Below are positions 1 through 7,853 of a stretch of DNA of 14,411 bases, in pieces. The stretch is from CAZNYN01 sp964577295 (GTDB lineage Bacteria > Synergistota > Synergistia > Synergistales > Synergistaceae). Numbering within the stretch: position 1 is the stretch's first letter; each line of letters begins with the position of its first letter. Under the pieces are notes generated by a model. The model searched no databases, was not told the origin of the DNA, and worked only from the letters and a program-made list of their open reading frames with translations. Location: contig CAZNYN010000051.1 of NCBI GenBank assembly GCA_964577295.1, forward strand, positions 1 through 14,411, given 5' to 3'. The translations under genes and the position numbers were made by a program.

Positions 1-180
1 AATCTGAAAGCCGCTGTACCCCGCACAGGAGATTTGATGAAAAAACTAAGTGATTCGCACAAAACAAAGAAACGTTGTTTTGGCTCTCTACTTATGCGGG
101 GAGACGAGGGTGGGTCAACGCCGCTGTACCCCGCACTAAAGCATTGCGGGGAGACGAGAAAGGGCAAAAACATAGGCTAA
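1..180 (+). repeat. Dispersed palindromic repeat, long form with 60-bp loop insert
   Basis: The core is a hairpin with arm CCCCGCA (19-25) and arm TGCGGGG (95-101), followed by AGACGAG. Compared with the copy at 328-447, this one has exactly 60 extra bases (36-95) inside the loop. The insert carries its own hairpin, CAAAACAA (60-67) with TTGTTTTG (75-82). A second, short core follows at 129-151. An open frame starting MKKLSDSHKT runs 37-180, but it has no ribosome site and is better read as a by-product of the repeat. The element resembles REP or MITE-like dispersed repeats; its family is not recognised. Confidence 0.8.
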
Positions 181-263
181 GTCTTGGTTTTCTTTCAATC
201 GTTTGCCCATTGCCTGCCGACTGTTTTCTAATCGTCTCCGCTAAATCTCTGTTTAGCTTTTTT

Positions 264-375
264 CTCGTCTCCCCGCAAATCTTCAGTGCGGGGTTTAGTG
301 TCGTTGGTTTTGACTTTAGTTCTTTAAAATCTGAAAGCCGCTGTACCCCGCACAGGAGATTTGCGGGGAGACGAG
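264..375. repeat. Inverted pair of repeat cores
   Basis: The arm at 264-293, beginning CTCGTCTCCCCGCA, is the reverse complement of 346-375 at 28 of 30 positions. Each arm is itself a short CCCCGCA/TGCGGGG hairpin (271-293 and 346-368). The spacer of about 52 bp is AT-rich. The same inverted arrangement recurs at the right end of the window with a 60-bp insertion in its left core, so this pair is a recurring composite unit. Confidence 0.8.
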
Positions 376-477
376 GGTGGGTCAACGCCGCTGTACCCCG
401 CACTAAAGCATTGCGGGGAGACGAGAAAGGGCAAAAACATAGGCTAAATCTTGGTTTTTCTTTCAATCGTTTGCCCA
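328..477 (+). repeat. Dispersed palindromic repeat, short form (direct copy)
   Basis: Bases 365-447 are identical to 98-180, and the match continues to 477 (against 209) with one substitution and one single-base indel. The copy contains two short cores, 346-368 and 396-418, each followed by AGACGAG. It lacks the 60-bp loop insert of the copy at base 1, so the two show the empty and filled forms side by side. No gene is evident between here and 711. Confidence 0.8.
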
Positions 478-664
478 CCGTTTGCCCATCGCTTGTCAAC
501 AGTTCCCCAACGCTCCGTTCATCGCGCCGTGATCCAATTTCTGATTTTGCCCTCTCTCTTCACCTCACTATTAGTCACTAAAGGTCAATGGCTTTATACT
601 CTTTATACTCCCTCGTGATGGCGGTTTTTGCTTCTCTGCTCTGCTTTTTTCATTTTTCGGGTGG

Positions 665-670
665 TATAAT
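665..670 (+). promoter_or_regulatory. Possible -10 box for the metallopeptidase-like gene
   Basis: A perfect TATAAT lies 41 bases upstream of the start codon. No convincing -35 hexamer sits 16-18 bases upstream; that stretch is T-rich. The rest of 481-711 holds no gene. It contains a tandem TTTATACTC duplication near 593-611, otherwise nothing recognisable. Confidence 0.4.
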
Positions 671-711
671 TTATCTGTTTCGTCTTTGCTGAATTATGGG
701 AGGAATAGAAT

Positions 712-1215
712 ATGGCAGATGTTACCGGAGCCGAGTTTGATTATGAGATTTGTAATAAGAAGATAAGACCTATAGCGGAGGCTCTTATAAAGAAGTATAG
801 GGAGCTGTCGCATATTGATCCCGATAAAATTCTTTTTGTCGTGAATCACAAGAGCGCAGGGAGCAAGAAGCAGATGGTGCTTGCCAAGACTAGCAAGATT
901 TCGCCCAAGTGGACGGAGATTTTGTACCAGCTCGGCGCTTGTTCTTACTTCTATATGGTGGAGTTTTACGCAAAGACTACGGCTTCTATGGATGAGAGCC
1001 AGATGGTGGCTCTTGTCTATCGTGAGCTTCGTCGTATAGGGCCGGAGGGCGAGCTGCTTGTGCCGGATGTCCATGACTGGTGGCAGATTCTTATGGGGCT
1101 GGGACGCAAGTGGTTCTATCCGGATAATTCCTGCCCGAATCTTTTGGATGATAATGTGGACTGGAAGAAGCTTATGGGGCAGTATTACGAGGAAGTTTCT
1201 TCAAGCGAGCAGTAG
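712..1215 (+). CDS. Phage-type metallopeptidase-like protein, probably inactive
   Basis: This is a 167-residue soluble protein with no signal peptide or membrane segment. The start is ATG after GGGAGGA at 698-704. Its pattern resembles the putative phage metallopeptidase family, which has a central helix reading roughly Y-H-E-L-x-H-I-G and then an H-D-x-x-D-W segment. Here the helix reads VYRELRRIG (residues 102-110), so both zinc-binding histidines of HExxH are arginine and only the glutamate (E105) remains. The later segment is PDVHDWW (118-124), where the expected first histidine is proline. Zinc catalysis is therefore unlikely, and a binding or structural role is possible. The family call is from memory of motif layout and is moderate. 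The gene is monocistronic, with a strong terminator after it and an IS scar beyond. Its role is unknown. Confidence 0.5.
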   Translation: MADVTGAEFDYEICNKKIRPIAEALIKKYRELSHIDPDKILFVVNHKSAGSKKQMVLAKTSKISPKWTEILYQLGACSYFYMVEFYAKTTASMDESQMVALVYRELRRIGPEGELLVPDVHDWWQILMGLGRKWFYPDNSCPNLLDDNVDWKKLMGQYYEEVSSSEQ

Positions 1216-1262
1216 TTTCTCTCTTTGCTCAAAGATTTGTACACCACGTGATTTATGTTTTT

Positions 1263-1308
1263 AAAAGAGGCACAGACCCTTGGCAATAGCGGGTTTGTGC
1301 CTCTTTTT
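1263..1308 (+). terminator. Intrinsic terminator after the metallopeptidase-like gene
   Basis: AAAAGAGGCACAGACCC (1263-1279) pairs with GGGTTTGTGCCTCTTTT (1291-1307), 17 pairs including one G-U. The loop is 11 bases. The T-run at the 3' side on the plus strand and A-run at the 5' side suggest it may act in both directions. Confidence 0.9.
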
Positions 1309-1320
1309 TCTTGTTTTTTC

Positions 1321-1577
1321 TATAATGTACCCTAAAGGTTGGACAGACCGTTTTTTCAAAACCCATAGTTTCGGACAGTGAGAGTTCTAAAATCCTTACC
1401 TTAGGACAAACCTATTTTTGAAAACCCTTAGCTCCGGACGTTTATGTTTTGAGTCCAATTCAAATATCTATTAAAATTAACTTTAGATGAGTTTGGAGGA
1501 AAAACATGGCGAACAAAAAATTTACAGAGGAAGAAATATAATGTACCCTAAAGCTCGGACGTATTTGTCTTTTGAGT
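1321..1577 (+). mobile_element. IS3-like insertion sequence remnant: repeated left ends
   Basis: TATAATGTACCCTAAAG occurs at 1321-1337 and again at 1537-1553. From memory, TGTAC...CC-AAAG-TTGGACA resembles terminal sequences of IS150-group IS3 elements. From 1330 the sequence is a set of degenerate units starting near 1330, 1362, 1394 and 1425 (periods 32, 32, 31), each with CC-T, then GGAC, then a T-rich/A-rich tail. A fifth unit starts at 1546, preceded by the second terminus. A short transposase start lies between. No full transposase or right end is visible, so this is a scar of nested or repeated insertions, not a live element. Confidence 0.55.
1506..1541 (+). pseudogene. Transposase N-terminal fragment (11 codons)
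   Basis: ATG follows GGAGGAAAAAC and reads MANKKFTEEEI before a TAA stop. The sequence is reminiscent of the first residues of helix-turn-helix transposase OrfA proteins of IS3-type elements. The stop is created exactly where a second IS-end sequence (TATAATGTACCC) begins, so the gene was cut off by a later insertion or recombination. The same leader (GGACG, then TTTTGAGT, then a TTTGAGGAAAAA-like ribosome site) recurs after the second terminus at 1556-1646 but without an ATG. The identification rests on 11 residues plus context. Confidence 0.4.
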
Positions 1578-1648
1578 CTGATTAGATTCTCTGTCAAATT
1601 TATTTTTTAGTGAATTTTGAGAAATTGATGAATTTTGAGGAAAAAATT

Positions 1649-1686
1649 AGGCGCGCCTGCACTGTAAAATGCTGGCGCGCCTTTTT
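1649..1686 (+). terminator. GC-rich intrinsic terminator
   Basis: AGGCGCGCC (1649-1657) pairs with GGCGCGCCT (1674-1682). Inner GCA/TGC pairs extend the stem, and TTTTT follows. It stands after the IS scar with no intact gene directly upstream, so it may be a leftover of a lost gene. Confidence 0.75.
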
Positions 1687-1765
1687 ATGTCTAATCTCTT
1701 TGCTTTGCAGAGCTTCTGTTGGGGGGTCGGCTTTTCGCAAAGAGAGTGCGGATTGCCGCTTTTTT

Positions 1766-1786
1766 CTCTCACGCCGTGAGAGTTTT
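1766..1786 (+). other. Short palindrome between converging units
   Basis: CTCTCACGCCGTGAGAG (1766-1782) is a near-perfect palindrome with T-runs on both sides (1760-1765 and 1783-1786). On the plus strand it could work as a weak terminator. On the minus strand, downstream of the exported-protein gene, the hairpin is followed by A residues and is unlikely to terminate. The stretch 1687-1794 holds no gene. Confidence 0.4.
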
Positions 1787-1794
1787 AACTCCTA

Positions 1795-2217
1795 TCAGGT
1801 GCCGCGCGTTACCCTCTGGTAATCGGGTCTTCCCATTTTTGTGTGTCCCAAGTTGTAGACGTCCATCATCGGCAGTCTGTGCCAGATGAGTTTTTTGCCG
1901 TCCGAATATTCGATTTTGACATCGCAGAATGTGATGATTGAATCTCTGTATATGTTGATGCTTCTGGTTTCACCGTCTTTGACGGGTTTTAGCAGGACGT
2001 TCTTCTGCCATTCGTTTTTTGTTATGGGCATGAAGTATATCCCCGTAATCTCTTTGCCGGATTTATTTTCAAATACTAAGGCGTCATCACCTTTGTAGTC
2101 GTCATCCGTGAGATTTGATTCTTTGTACTGCGGAACGGAACATGTGGAAGCGTAGAGCGGGATTGCAGCTGCGACTGCAATTACTGCAAAAAGTACGAGC
2201 AAGAATTTTCTGTTCAT
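1795..2217 (-). CDS. Small exported protein of unknown function
   Basis: This is 140 residues from an ATG preceded by AAAGGAGGGG. An in-frame ATG 13 codons upstream lacks a site and is not preferred. Residues 1-24 form a signal peptide: basic MNRK, then a hydrophobic run, then LYAS. A cysteine follows at 26, but the preceding AST is a poor lipobox, so simple secretion to the periplasm is favoured over lipidation. The mature part reads ALVFENKSGKEITGIYFMP, then KNEW, DGET and CDVKIEYSDGKKLIW. This layout (bound-residue strand, NEW segment, DGE turn, IEYSDGK strand) resembles small beta-rich exported proteins often annotated only as hypothetical. Cysteines 26 and 88 could form a disulfide. The gene is divergent from the alpha-2-macroglobulin gene. 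Function is unknown. Confidence 0.75.
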   Translation of the reverse strand: MNRKFLLVLFAVIAVAAAIPLYASTCSVPQYKESNLTDDDYKGDDALVFENKSGKEITGIYFMPITKNEWQKNVLLKPVKDGETRSINIYRDSIITFCDVKIEYSDGKKLIWHRLPMMDVYNLGHTKMGRPDYQRVTRGT

Positions 2218-2466
2218 ATTTTCCCCTCCTTTATTGTAATTATTATTAAATAACATTGTCCTTTTTTAATCGGTAAAAGTGCCTGTATAGAAGTGGGTGA
2301 AATGGCATAAGATAAATGTCATAATAAAAGAGGGGCATTCTCTGTTTTTGCTTTGTATTGCCTTACTTCCGCCCTTTCGCCGCATTTTTTTTCCAGGTTT
2401 GCTGTTTGGGCGCGCGTTTTTGTTTTTGCTTTCAATTTTTACTAAATATATAAGGAGATGGTAGCG

Positions 2467-5400
2467 ATGAAATTCGTAAAAGAGGGGCATAGGTGGATTG
2501 CCGCAGTCTTTATGTTGGCTGTGACGGCTCTTTTTGCCGCGGGCGCGATTCCGGCGCCGGGCGTAGGCGAGAAGGAGTTTCTGGTTAAGAGTTTTGCGCC
2601 TCAGGGCGAGGTCAAGGGCAGAGCCGAGATAAAGGCGGTCTTTAACAGGGAGGCTGTTTCGCCGGAATCTGTCGGTGTCGCTCTGAAGGATTCGGAGATG
2701 CCTTTTTCTTTCTCTCCTGCCATAAGCGGTACGGGAAAGTGGACGGATGTCTCTACATTTGTCTTTTATCCCAAGGCGGGACTGCTTCGCAAGGCGACTT
2801 CCTACACGGCGTCGGCAAAGGGCGATCTGCGCGATGCGGAGGGGCGCCGCCTTTCGGGAAAGCAGAGTTTTGAATTTCATACAGAGCCGCTCGTCTTTCT
2901 CGGTGTGAATCAGGTTAATTTTAACCCCGACAGCGGAGAGACGGTGTTTGAACTTTCTTTCTCTCTTCCCGTCTCCCCCGCACGCTTGCGCGGTTATCTC
3001 GATGTGACTGAGAAGTCGGGGCGCGCGTTGGATTTCACTGTAAATCAGGGGCCCGTCTCGCGCAGGGTCAGAGTTTCCGTTGCTTCTTCCGAGAGCGGAT
3101 CTGTGAAGTTTGCTCTTGCTGCGGGACTGCCTACGGAGGCGGGAGCACTTGGCCTCGCAAAGCCTGTCAGCACCGCCGCTTCCAAAAGTTTGAAGATGGA
3201 AGTGCTGGACACGAACGCGATATCAAAGATTAATAACGGGGAGATTTATATAATGACGGCCGCACCTGTGGATTTCGCACGAGCGGACTCATTTATAGAA
3301 ATTTCGCCGAAAACTCCCTACTCCCTCGAACCGCGGGACAACGGATTTGCCCTTGTGGGAGATTTTGCCCCTCAGGACAGAGTGAAGGTGACTTTGAAAA
3401 AGGGTCTGCCTGCATCGGGCGGAAAATCTCTCGCCGCAGACTGGAGCCGCGCCTTTATCTTCCCCGAAAAGAAGGCGGAGGTTAATCTGCCTGCGCCGGG
3501 AAGGATTCTCAGTCCGTCGGGATCTCTGCGCCTGCCTGTTGAGAGCGTCAACTGCGAGAGGATAAATATTGTCGTCTGGAAGCTCTACGAGAATAATATC
3601 CCCTTGGGCATGAGAAGTTCATGGTCGGACTACCCGCTCGACCTTTCTTCCATAGTCGCGATGAAAACTTACAAAGTGCCCTCGGTGCGCAGCAAGAGCG
3701 TGAGGAGTGCACTTGATATGAAGTCCCTAATCGGCAGCGACAAGGGTGTATTTCTCGTAATAGCGCAGAACGAAGGTCTTGAGTGGAGCGAGAGCCGCCA
3801 GGTTGTGAATGTGACGGACATGGCTCTGACTGTCAAAAAGGGCAGAAATTCCGCCGTGGTGTGGGTAAACTCGGTAAAGTCGGGCGCTTCCGTCTCGGGA
3901 GCGAAGGTCACTCTATGGTCGTGGCAGAATCAGCCCATTGCCGAGGGCGTCACGGATAAGCACGGCACAGTCGAGTTAAATATAGAAGATGAATCCTATC
4001 CTGTGATAGCAACAGCGAACAAGGAGGGGGACACATCTTTTGCGCGTTTTGAAAACGGACTATATTCGGGCAGGGATGAGTTTGAGACAGGAGGCGCGAT
4101 GTGGCCGGAAAGAGGCTATGACGCTTACTGCCACGCGCCGCGGGATATTTTCAGACCGGGCGAAAACATACCTTTCAATGTGGTGATAAGGGACGCGAAG
4201 GGTGCCGCACCGAAGCCCTTTCCCGTGAAGATAACGCTCGTCTCCCCATTGGGACTTCAGTGGTCGTCAAAGACGAAGAAACTGACGGAAGAGGGCACAG
4301 CCGCAACGCTCTTTAACGTACCTGCCGACGCACCCACGGGACAGTGGACATTCAGAGTATCCATACCGGGCAGCAGTGAGGAGCTGGGATATAAGGAGAT
4401 ATTCGTAGAGGAGTTTTCCGCTCCGAGGCTCTTTGTCGATACAAAGCTCTCAAAGAAATCTGTTCTTGCCGGAGAGTCTGTAAACTTTGACATAGCGTCC
4501 AAATATGCCTTCGGAAGTCCCGCATCGGGGCTTAAATATGAGGTTGAAGCCTATGTAACACAGAAAGAATACACAAATAAGAGTTTAAAGGGATTCACCT
4601 TTACTGACGTTGAGTCCGTTTTCGAGCCTATGAACTTTCTTGTCACGGAGGGAACTCTGGACAAAGAGGGCAAAGGGCGCGGAACAATTGAAGGCCTGCA
4701 GGTAAAAACCCCGTCTATGGCGGAACTTTCCGTGAGAGTGGGAGTTATGGAGGAGGGCGGACGCTTTGCCTATCGCACCGTTGAAATCCCGTGGTACCCC
4801 ACTTCCGCAATGATAGGTATATCAATGCCAGAAAAAACCGCACCGGGGGAAAAGACGCGTTTTTCCGCGGCGGCGGTTGCAGTGGACGGAAAACCCCTTG
4901 CAGTAAAGAAGCTGAAATACACATTCCTTCGCTCCGTCGAAAGAGCTGTGACATTCGAGACGGAAGGAAGTGTCGGAGACAAGAGGCAGAATGAATATAT
5001 AAAGAAGGAATCGGGCACTATAAATCTTAAAAACGGAATCGGCGAAGGTTTTGTAACTCCCTCCGAGGGCGGCAGCTACCTTCTGCGTGTCGAGGACGAG
5101 AGCGGAAAGATAAAATCTTCGCGCCGTGTGGATGTCTATGGCGTAGGCGAGAGCAGCTCTCTGCCGACATCCATAAAGCTGACGACGGACAAAACAAAGT
5201 ACAAAAGCGGCGAAACGGCGAAGGTGAGCCTTGCCCTCCCCTTCTCAGGCCGTATTATGGTAACTGTCGAGACAAATAAAATTGTCTATAAAGAAGTAGG
5301 AGAGATAAAAGAGGGAAAAGGGGAATTCTCGTTTAAAGTTACGGACGAGATGAAGCCTAACGCATGGATAACAGCGCACTTAGTCCGCCCCGTTCAGAGC

Positions 5401-7767
5401 GGAAATGCACCTGCGCGCGCTTTCGGCATGACGCTTCTGCAGTGCGACAACAGCGACTCGCACCTCACTGTGGATATAAAGCCCGTACCGAAACTTGTTC
5501 CCGGCAAAAACAACTTCTCCCTCACAGTCAAAGATTCCGCGGGCAGAGGACAGGCGGCGGAAGTCACTGTGATGCTCGTGGACGAGACGGTTCTCGGGCT
5601 CACCGGCTACGCAACACCGGACCCGTGGAAGCACTTCACCTCGCTGCGCGCGCTCGGAGTGGACACATACGACCTCTACAACGTCCTCATAGCCCCGGAA
5701 GCCTCATCCACACCGCTTCTCACGGCGGGGGGCGGAGCGGACGGCGCTTATATGAAGAACACCAGCCTGAACCCAGTACAGGCGAAGCGCTTTAAAATGC
5801 TCTCACTTGCAAAAACGGTGCGAAGCGGCGCGAACGGCGTCTGTGACTTCACATTCGTAATACCGGAATTTTCGGGAACAGCGCGCCTCATGGCGGTTGC
5901 CGTGACGAAAACGGCGGGCGGAAGCGGCGAAGCGGCTGTCAAAATAAACCGTGACATCACGACAGAGCCCTCTCTTCCGAGGGTGCTTGCACCGAACGAC
6001 GAAATAACCGCGCCGTGCACAATCTTCAACACGGGCACGAAAGACATGTCCGTAACAATGACGGTGCGCACAGAAGGCCCAGTCGCGGTAAAGGGAGATT
6101 CAAAATTCTCCAAAGTTATAAAAAAGGGCGCGGGCGAGAGCTTCCCCATAGCCTTCAAAGCGTCGGGAACCGGCAAGGCAAAAGTGACATACAGGACGGA
6201 GTGGGACGGCAAAGGCAGGGAACAGTCCATAGAAATAGCAGTGCGCCCCGCATCTCCCAAAGTTACGGAAGGCGCGTCCTTCATCATAGAGCCTGGAAAG
6301 AGCGCTAACGCAGGCATCCCGGCATCTTGGCTCAAAGGCACATTCAAAGGAAGCGTCACACTCTCCGCAATGCCATCGATAAGCACGGCGGAACTTGCGA
6401 AATTCCTCATCACATATCCCCACGGCTGTATGGAACAGACGGTATCTTCCGCATGGCCGCTCCTTTTGCAGAAAGAGACGGCAAGGGCAGCAGGCTCGCT
6501 TGCGGACGACAAAGCTGTGAGAGGCGCGCTTAATAAGCGCATAGACAAAATAATAAGCCTCCAAAACTACGACGGCGGCTTCGTGCGCTGGCAGGGAGAT
6601 ACAAATTCCGAGCTGTGGGAGAGCGTCTACGGAGCGCACTTCCTGATCGAGGCGAAAAAAGCGGGAATAAACATCCGCCCCGAAGTTATAAGCAACGTTC
6701 TGACATACATCCGCCGCTCTCTTCCCAAAGGCCCCGAAAACGCATCGGACGAAAGAGCGTGGCGCGAAAACCTGACAAAGAGAGCCTACTCCTGCTACGT
6801 GCTTGCGCTGGCGAATGACGCGCCTTTGGGCTGGATGGAGAGCATCAGAGACAAGGCGGGAGAACTCGAACCCTCCGCAAGGCTCTTCCTAGCCTCGTCA
6901 TACGCACTCTCGGGACAGAAAAAAGAAGCAGAAAAGATGCTCGGCAAAAAATCAGCCCCGATAAAGAAAATCCCCGGAGGAAACGAAAACTACGACTCCG
7001 ACATCAGAAACAGCGCTCTTTCCCTGCTGGCATACACACACACAGACCCGATGAGCGCAAGCGCCGCATCCTCGGCTCAAACTCTGCTGGCGGAACTGGA
7101 CAAGTCGCCCTACTTCACGACGCAGGAAGCGGGAATGTCAGTCCTGGCTCTCGCCAAGTACTTTGAAACGCAGCCGGCGGCAAAAGAACCCTCCGGAAGC
7201 ATAAGTGCGGACGGAAGAAAAATCGGCGAAGTAAAGACAAAAGGCAGCTCCGTTACAAAAGAAATATCCGCCGGAGCCAAAATATCCGTCAGCAACAGCG
7301 GCAAATCCCGCCTCTACGTCTCATGGAGCGCGGAAGGAGTACCTCTTGCCGATGTGAAAAACACAGACAGCGGAATAGAAGTCAGAGTAAAAATGACAGA
7401 CAGAAACGGCAAAGCCATTGGGACAAAGATAAAGAGGGGCGAAGCCGTGACTCTGACTGCGACGATAAAGCCGAAGGCGGGAAAACTGCGCGAAACCGTG
7501 GTGACAATCCCCCTTCCCGCGGGACTTGAGCCCGAAAACATAAAATCGGCAGCGGGCGAAACCGGTGAAGGAAACATAAGAGCCGAAGCGCGGGACGACA
7601 GAATGATACTCTACATAAGCTCACTGGAAAAGACAGTGACATGGAAGACAAAAGTCCGAGCCGTCACAGAGGGCAAATTCACAGTGCCAAAGGTATCTGC
7701 GGAATGTATGTATGATCCTGCGGTAAGTAGCCTCTCTGGCGGAGGCAAATTGGAAATATACAAATAG
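2467..7767 (+). CDS. yfhM: Bacterial alpha-2-macroglobulin (YfhM-type protease trap)
   Basis: This is a periplasmic protease inhibitor that traps attacking proteases through a reactive thioester. I place the start at the second ATG (2467) because AGGAG ends at 2457, directly against the ATG at 2458 but 9 bases before 2467. The protein is 1766 residues, a little above the E. coli protein (about 1650). Residues 8-30 form a signal or anchor helix. Unlike E. coli YfhM there is no lipobox cysteine. Recognisable macroglobulin landmarks are LTVKKGRNSAVVWV with a following GVTDKHGTVEL, FRPGE (562-566), EEFSAPRLFVD (649 onward) and MLVDETVLGLTGYATPDPW (about 1036 onward). The thioester motif C1321-M-E-Q1324 sits in YPHGCMEQ and is intact. 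The C-terminus ends AECMYDP...GGGKLEIYK, typical of the family. pbpC follows 86 bases downstream. Confidence 0.93.
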   Translation: MKFVKEGHRWIAAVFMLAVTALFAAGAIPAPGVGEKEFLVKSFAPQGEVKGRAEIKAVFNREAVSPESVGVALKDSEMPFSFSPAISGTGKWTDVSTFVFYPKAGLLRKATSYTASAKGDLRDAEGRRLSGKQSFEFHTEPLVFLGVNQVNFNPDSGETVFELSFSLPVSPARLRGYLDVTEKSGRALDFTVNQGPVSRRVRVSVASSESGSVKFALAAGLPTEAGALGLAKPVSTAASKSLKMEVLDTNAISKINNGEIYIMTAAPVDFARADSFIEISPKTPYSLEPRDNGFALVGDFAPQDRVKVTLKKGLPASGGKSLAADWSRAFIFPEKKAEVNLPAPGRILSPSGSLRLPVESVNCERINIVVWKLYENNIPLGMRSSWSDYPLDLSSIVAMKTYKVPSVRSKSVRSALDMKSLIGSDKGVFLVIAQNEGLEWSESRQVVNVTDMALTVKKGRNSAVVWVNSVKSGASVSGAKVTLWSWQNQPIAEGVTDKHGTVELNIEDESYPVIATANKEGDTSFARFENGLYSGRDEFETGGAMWPERGYDAYCHAPRDIFRPGENIPFNVVIRDAKGAAPKPFPVKITLVSPLGLQWSSKTKKLTEEGTAATLFNVPADAPTGQWTFRVSIPGSSEELGYKEIFVEEFSAPRLFVDTKLSKKSVLAGESVNFDIASKYAFGSPASGLKYEVEAYVTQKEYTNKSLKGFTFTDVESVFEPMNFLVTEGTLDKEGKGRGTIEGLQVKTPSMAELSVRVGVMEEGGRFAYRTVEIPWYPTSAMIGISMPEKTAPGEKTRFSAAAVAVDGKPLAVKKLKYTFLRSVERAVTFETEGSVGDKRQNEYIKKESGTINLKNGIGEGFVTPSEGGSYLLRVEDESGKIKSSRRVDVYGVGESSSLPTSIKLTTDKTKYKSGETAKVSLALPFSGRIMVTVETNKIVYKEVGEIKEGKGEFSFKVTDEMKPNAWITAHLVRPVQSGNAPARAFGMTLLQCDNSDSHLTVDIKPVPKLVPGKNNFSLTVKDSAGRGQAAEVTVMLVDETVLGLTGYATPDPWKHFTSLRALGVDTYDLYNVLIAPEASSTPLLTAGGGADGAYMKNTSLNPVQAKRFKMLSLAKTVRSGANGVCDFTFVIPEFSGTARLMAVAVTKTAGGSGEAAVKINRDITTEPSLPRVLAPNDEITAPCTIFNTGTKDMSVTMTVRTEGPVAVKGDSKFSKVIKKGAGESFPIAFKASGTGKAKVTYRTEWDGKGREQSIEIAVRPASPKVTEGASFIIEPGKSANAGIPASWLKGTFKGSVTLSAMPSISTAELAKFLITYPHGCMEQTVSSAWPLLLQKETARAAGSLADDKAVRGALNKRIDKIISLQNYDGGFVRWQGDTNSELWESVYGAHFLIEAKKAGINIRPEVISNVLTYIRRSLPKGPENASDERAWRENLTKRAYSCYVLALANDAPLGWMESIRDKAGELEPSARLFLASSYALSGQKKEAEKMLGKKSAPIKKIPGGNENYDSDIRNSALSLLAYTHTDPMSASAASSAQTLLAELDKSPYFTTQEAGMSVLALAKYFETQPAAKEPSGSISADGRKIGEVKTKGSSVTKEISAGAKISVSNSGKSRLYVSWSAEGVPLADVKNTDSGIEVRVKMTDRNGKAIGTKIKRGEAVTLTATIKPKAGKLRETVVTIPLPAGLEPENIKSAAGETGEGNIRAEARDDRMILYISSLEKTVTWKTKVRAVTEGKFTVPKVSAECMYDPAVSSLSGGGKLEIYK

Positions 7768-7780
7768 AGTGAAATAATAT

Positions 7781-7832
7781 GCGCGCCCGCATAACCGCCC
7801 GTCTGCGGCAAAACGGGCGCGCCCCGATCGGG
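7781..7832 (+). other. Strong stem-loop in the yfhM-pbpC gap
   Basis: GCGCGCCCG (7781-7789) pairs perfectly with CGGGCGCGC (7814-7822), with an inner CCGC/GCGG stem in the loop. A 10-base palindrome, CCCGATCGGG (7823-7832), follows directly. No T-run follows, so it is not a classic terminator. It may tune pbpC expression, protect the upstream mRNA, or be a dispersed palindrome. It would be coding if pbpC began at the upstream ATG (7779). Confidence 0.6.
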
Positions 7833-7853
7833 AAGGGAAAACATCACTGCTTC

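Noticed and set aside
1..480. CRISPR array
   Set aside because: Repeats are palindromic, unevenly spaced and inverted relative to each other, spacers are themselves repeated, and no cas gene is present; VapD is Cas2-like in fold but is not Cas2.
75..581. Long plus-strand frame and overlapping minus-strand frame in the left repeats
   Set aside because: Both read through palindromic repeat copies on either strand and lack ribosome sites; the internal protein repetition mirrors the DNA repeats.
1610..1822. 70-codon plus-strand frame
   Set aside because: It has no ribosome site, spans the GC-rich terminator and a palindrome, and overlaps the end of the exported-protein gene.
2266..2880. 204-codon minus-strand frame
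   Set aside because: It is antisense to the start of the alpha-2-macroglobulin gene and has a composition typical of a shadow frame.
5748..6548. 266-codon minus-strand frame inside yfhM
   Set aside because: It is a shadow on the opposite strand of a clearly conserved coding region, with no start signal.
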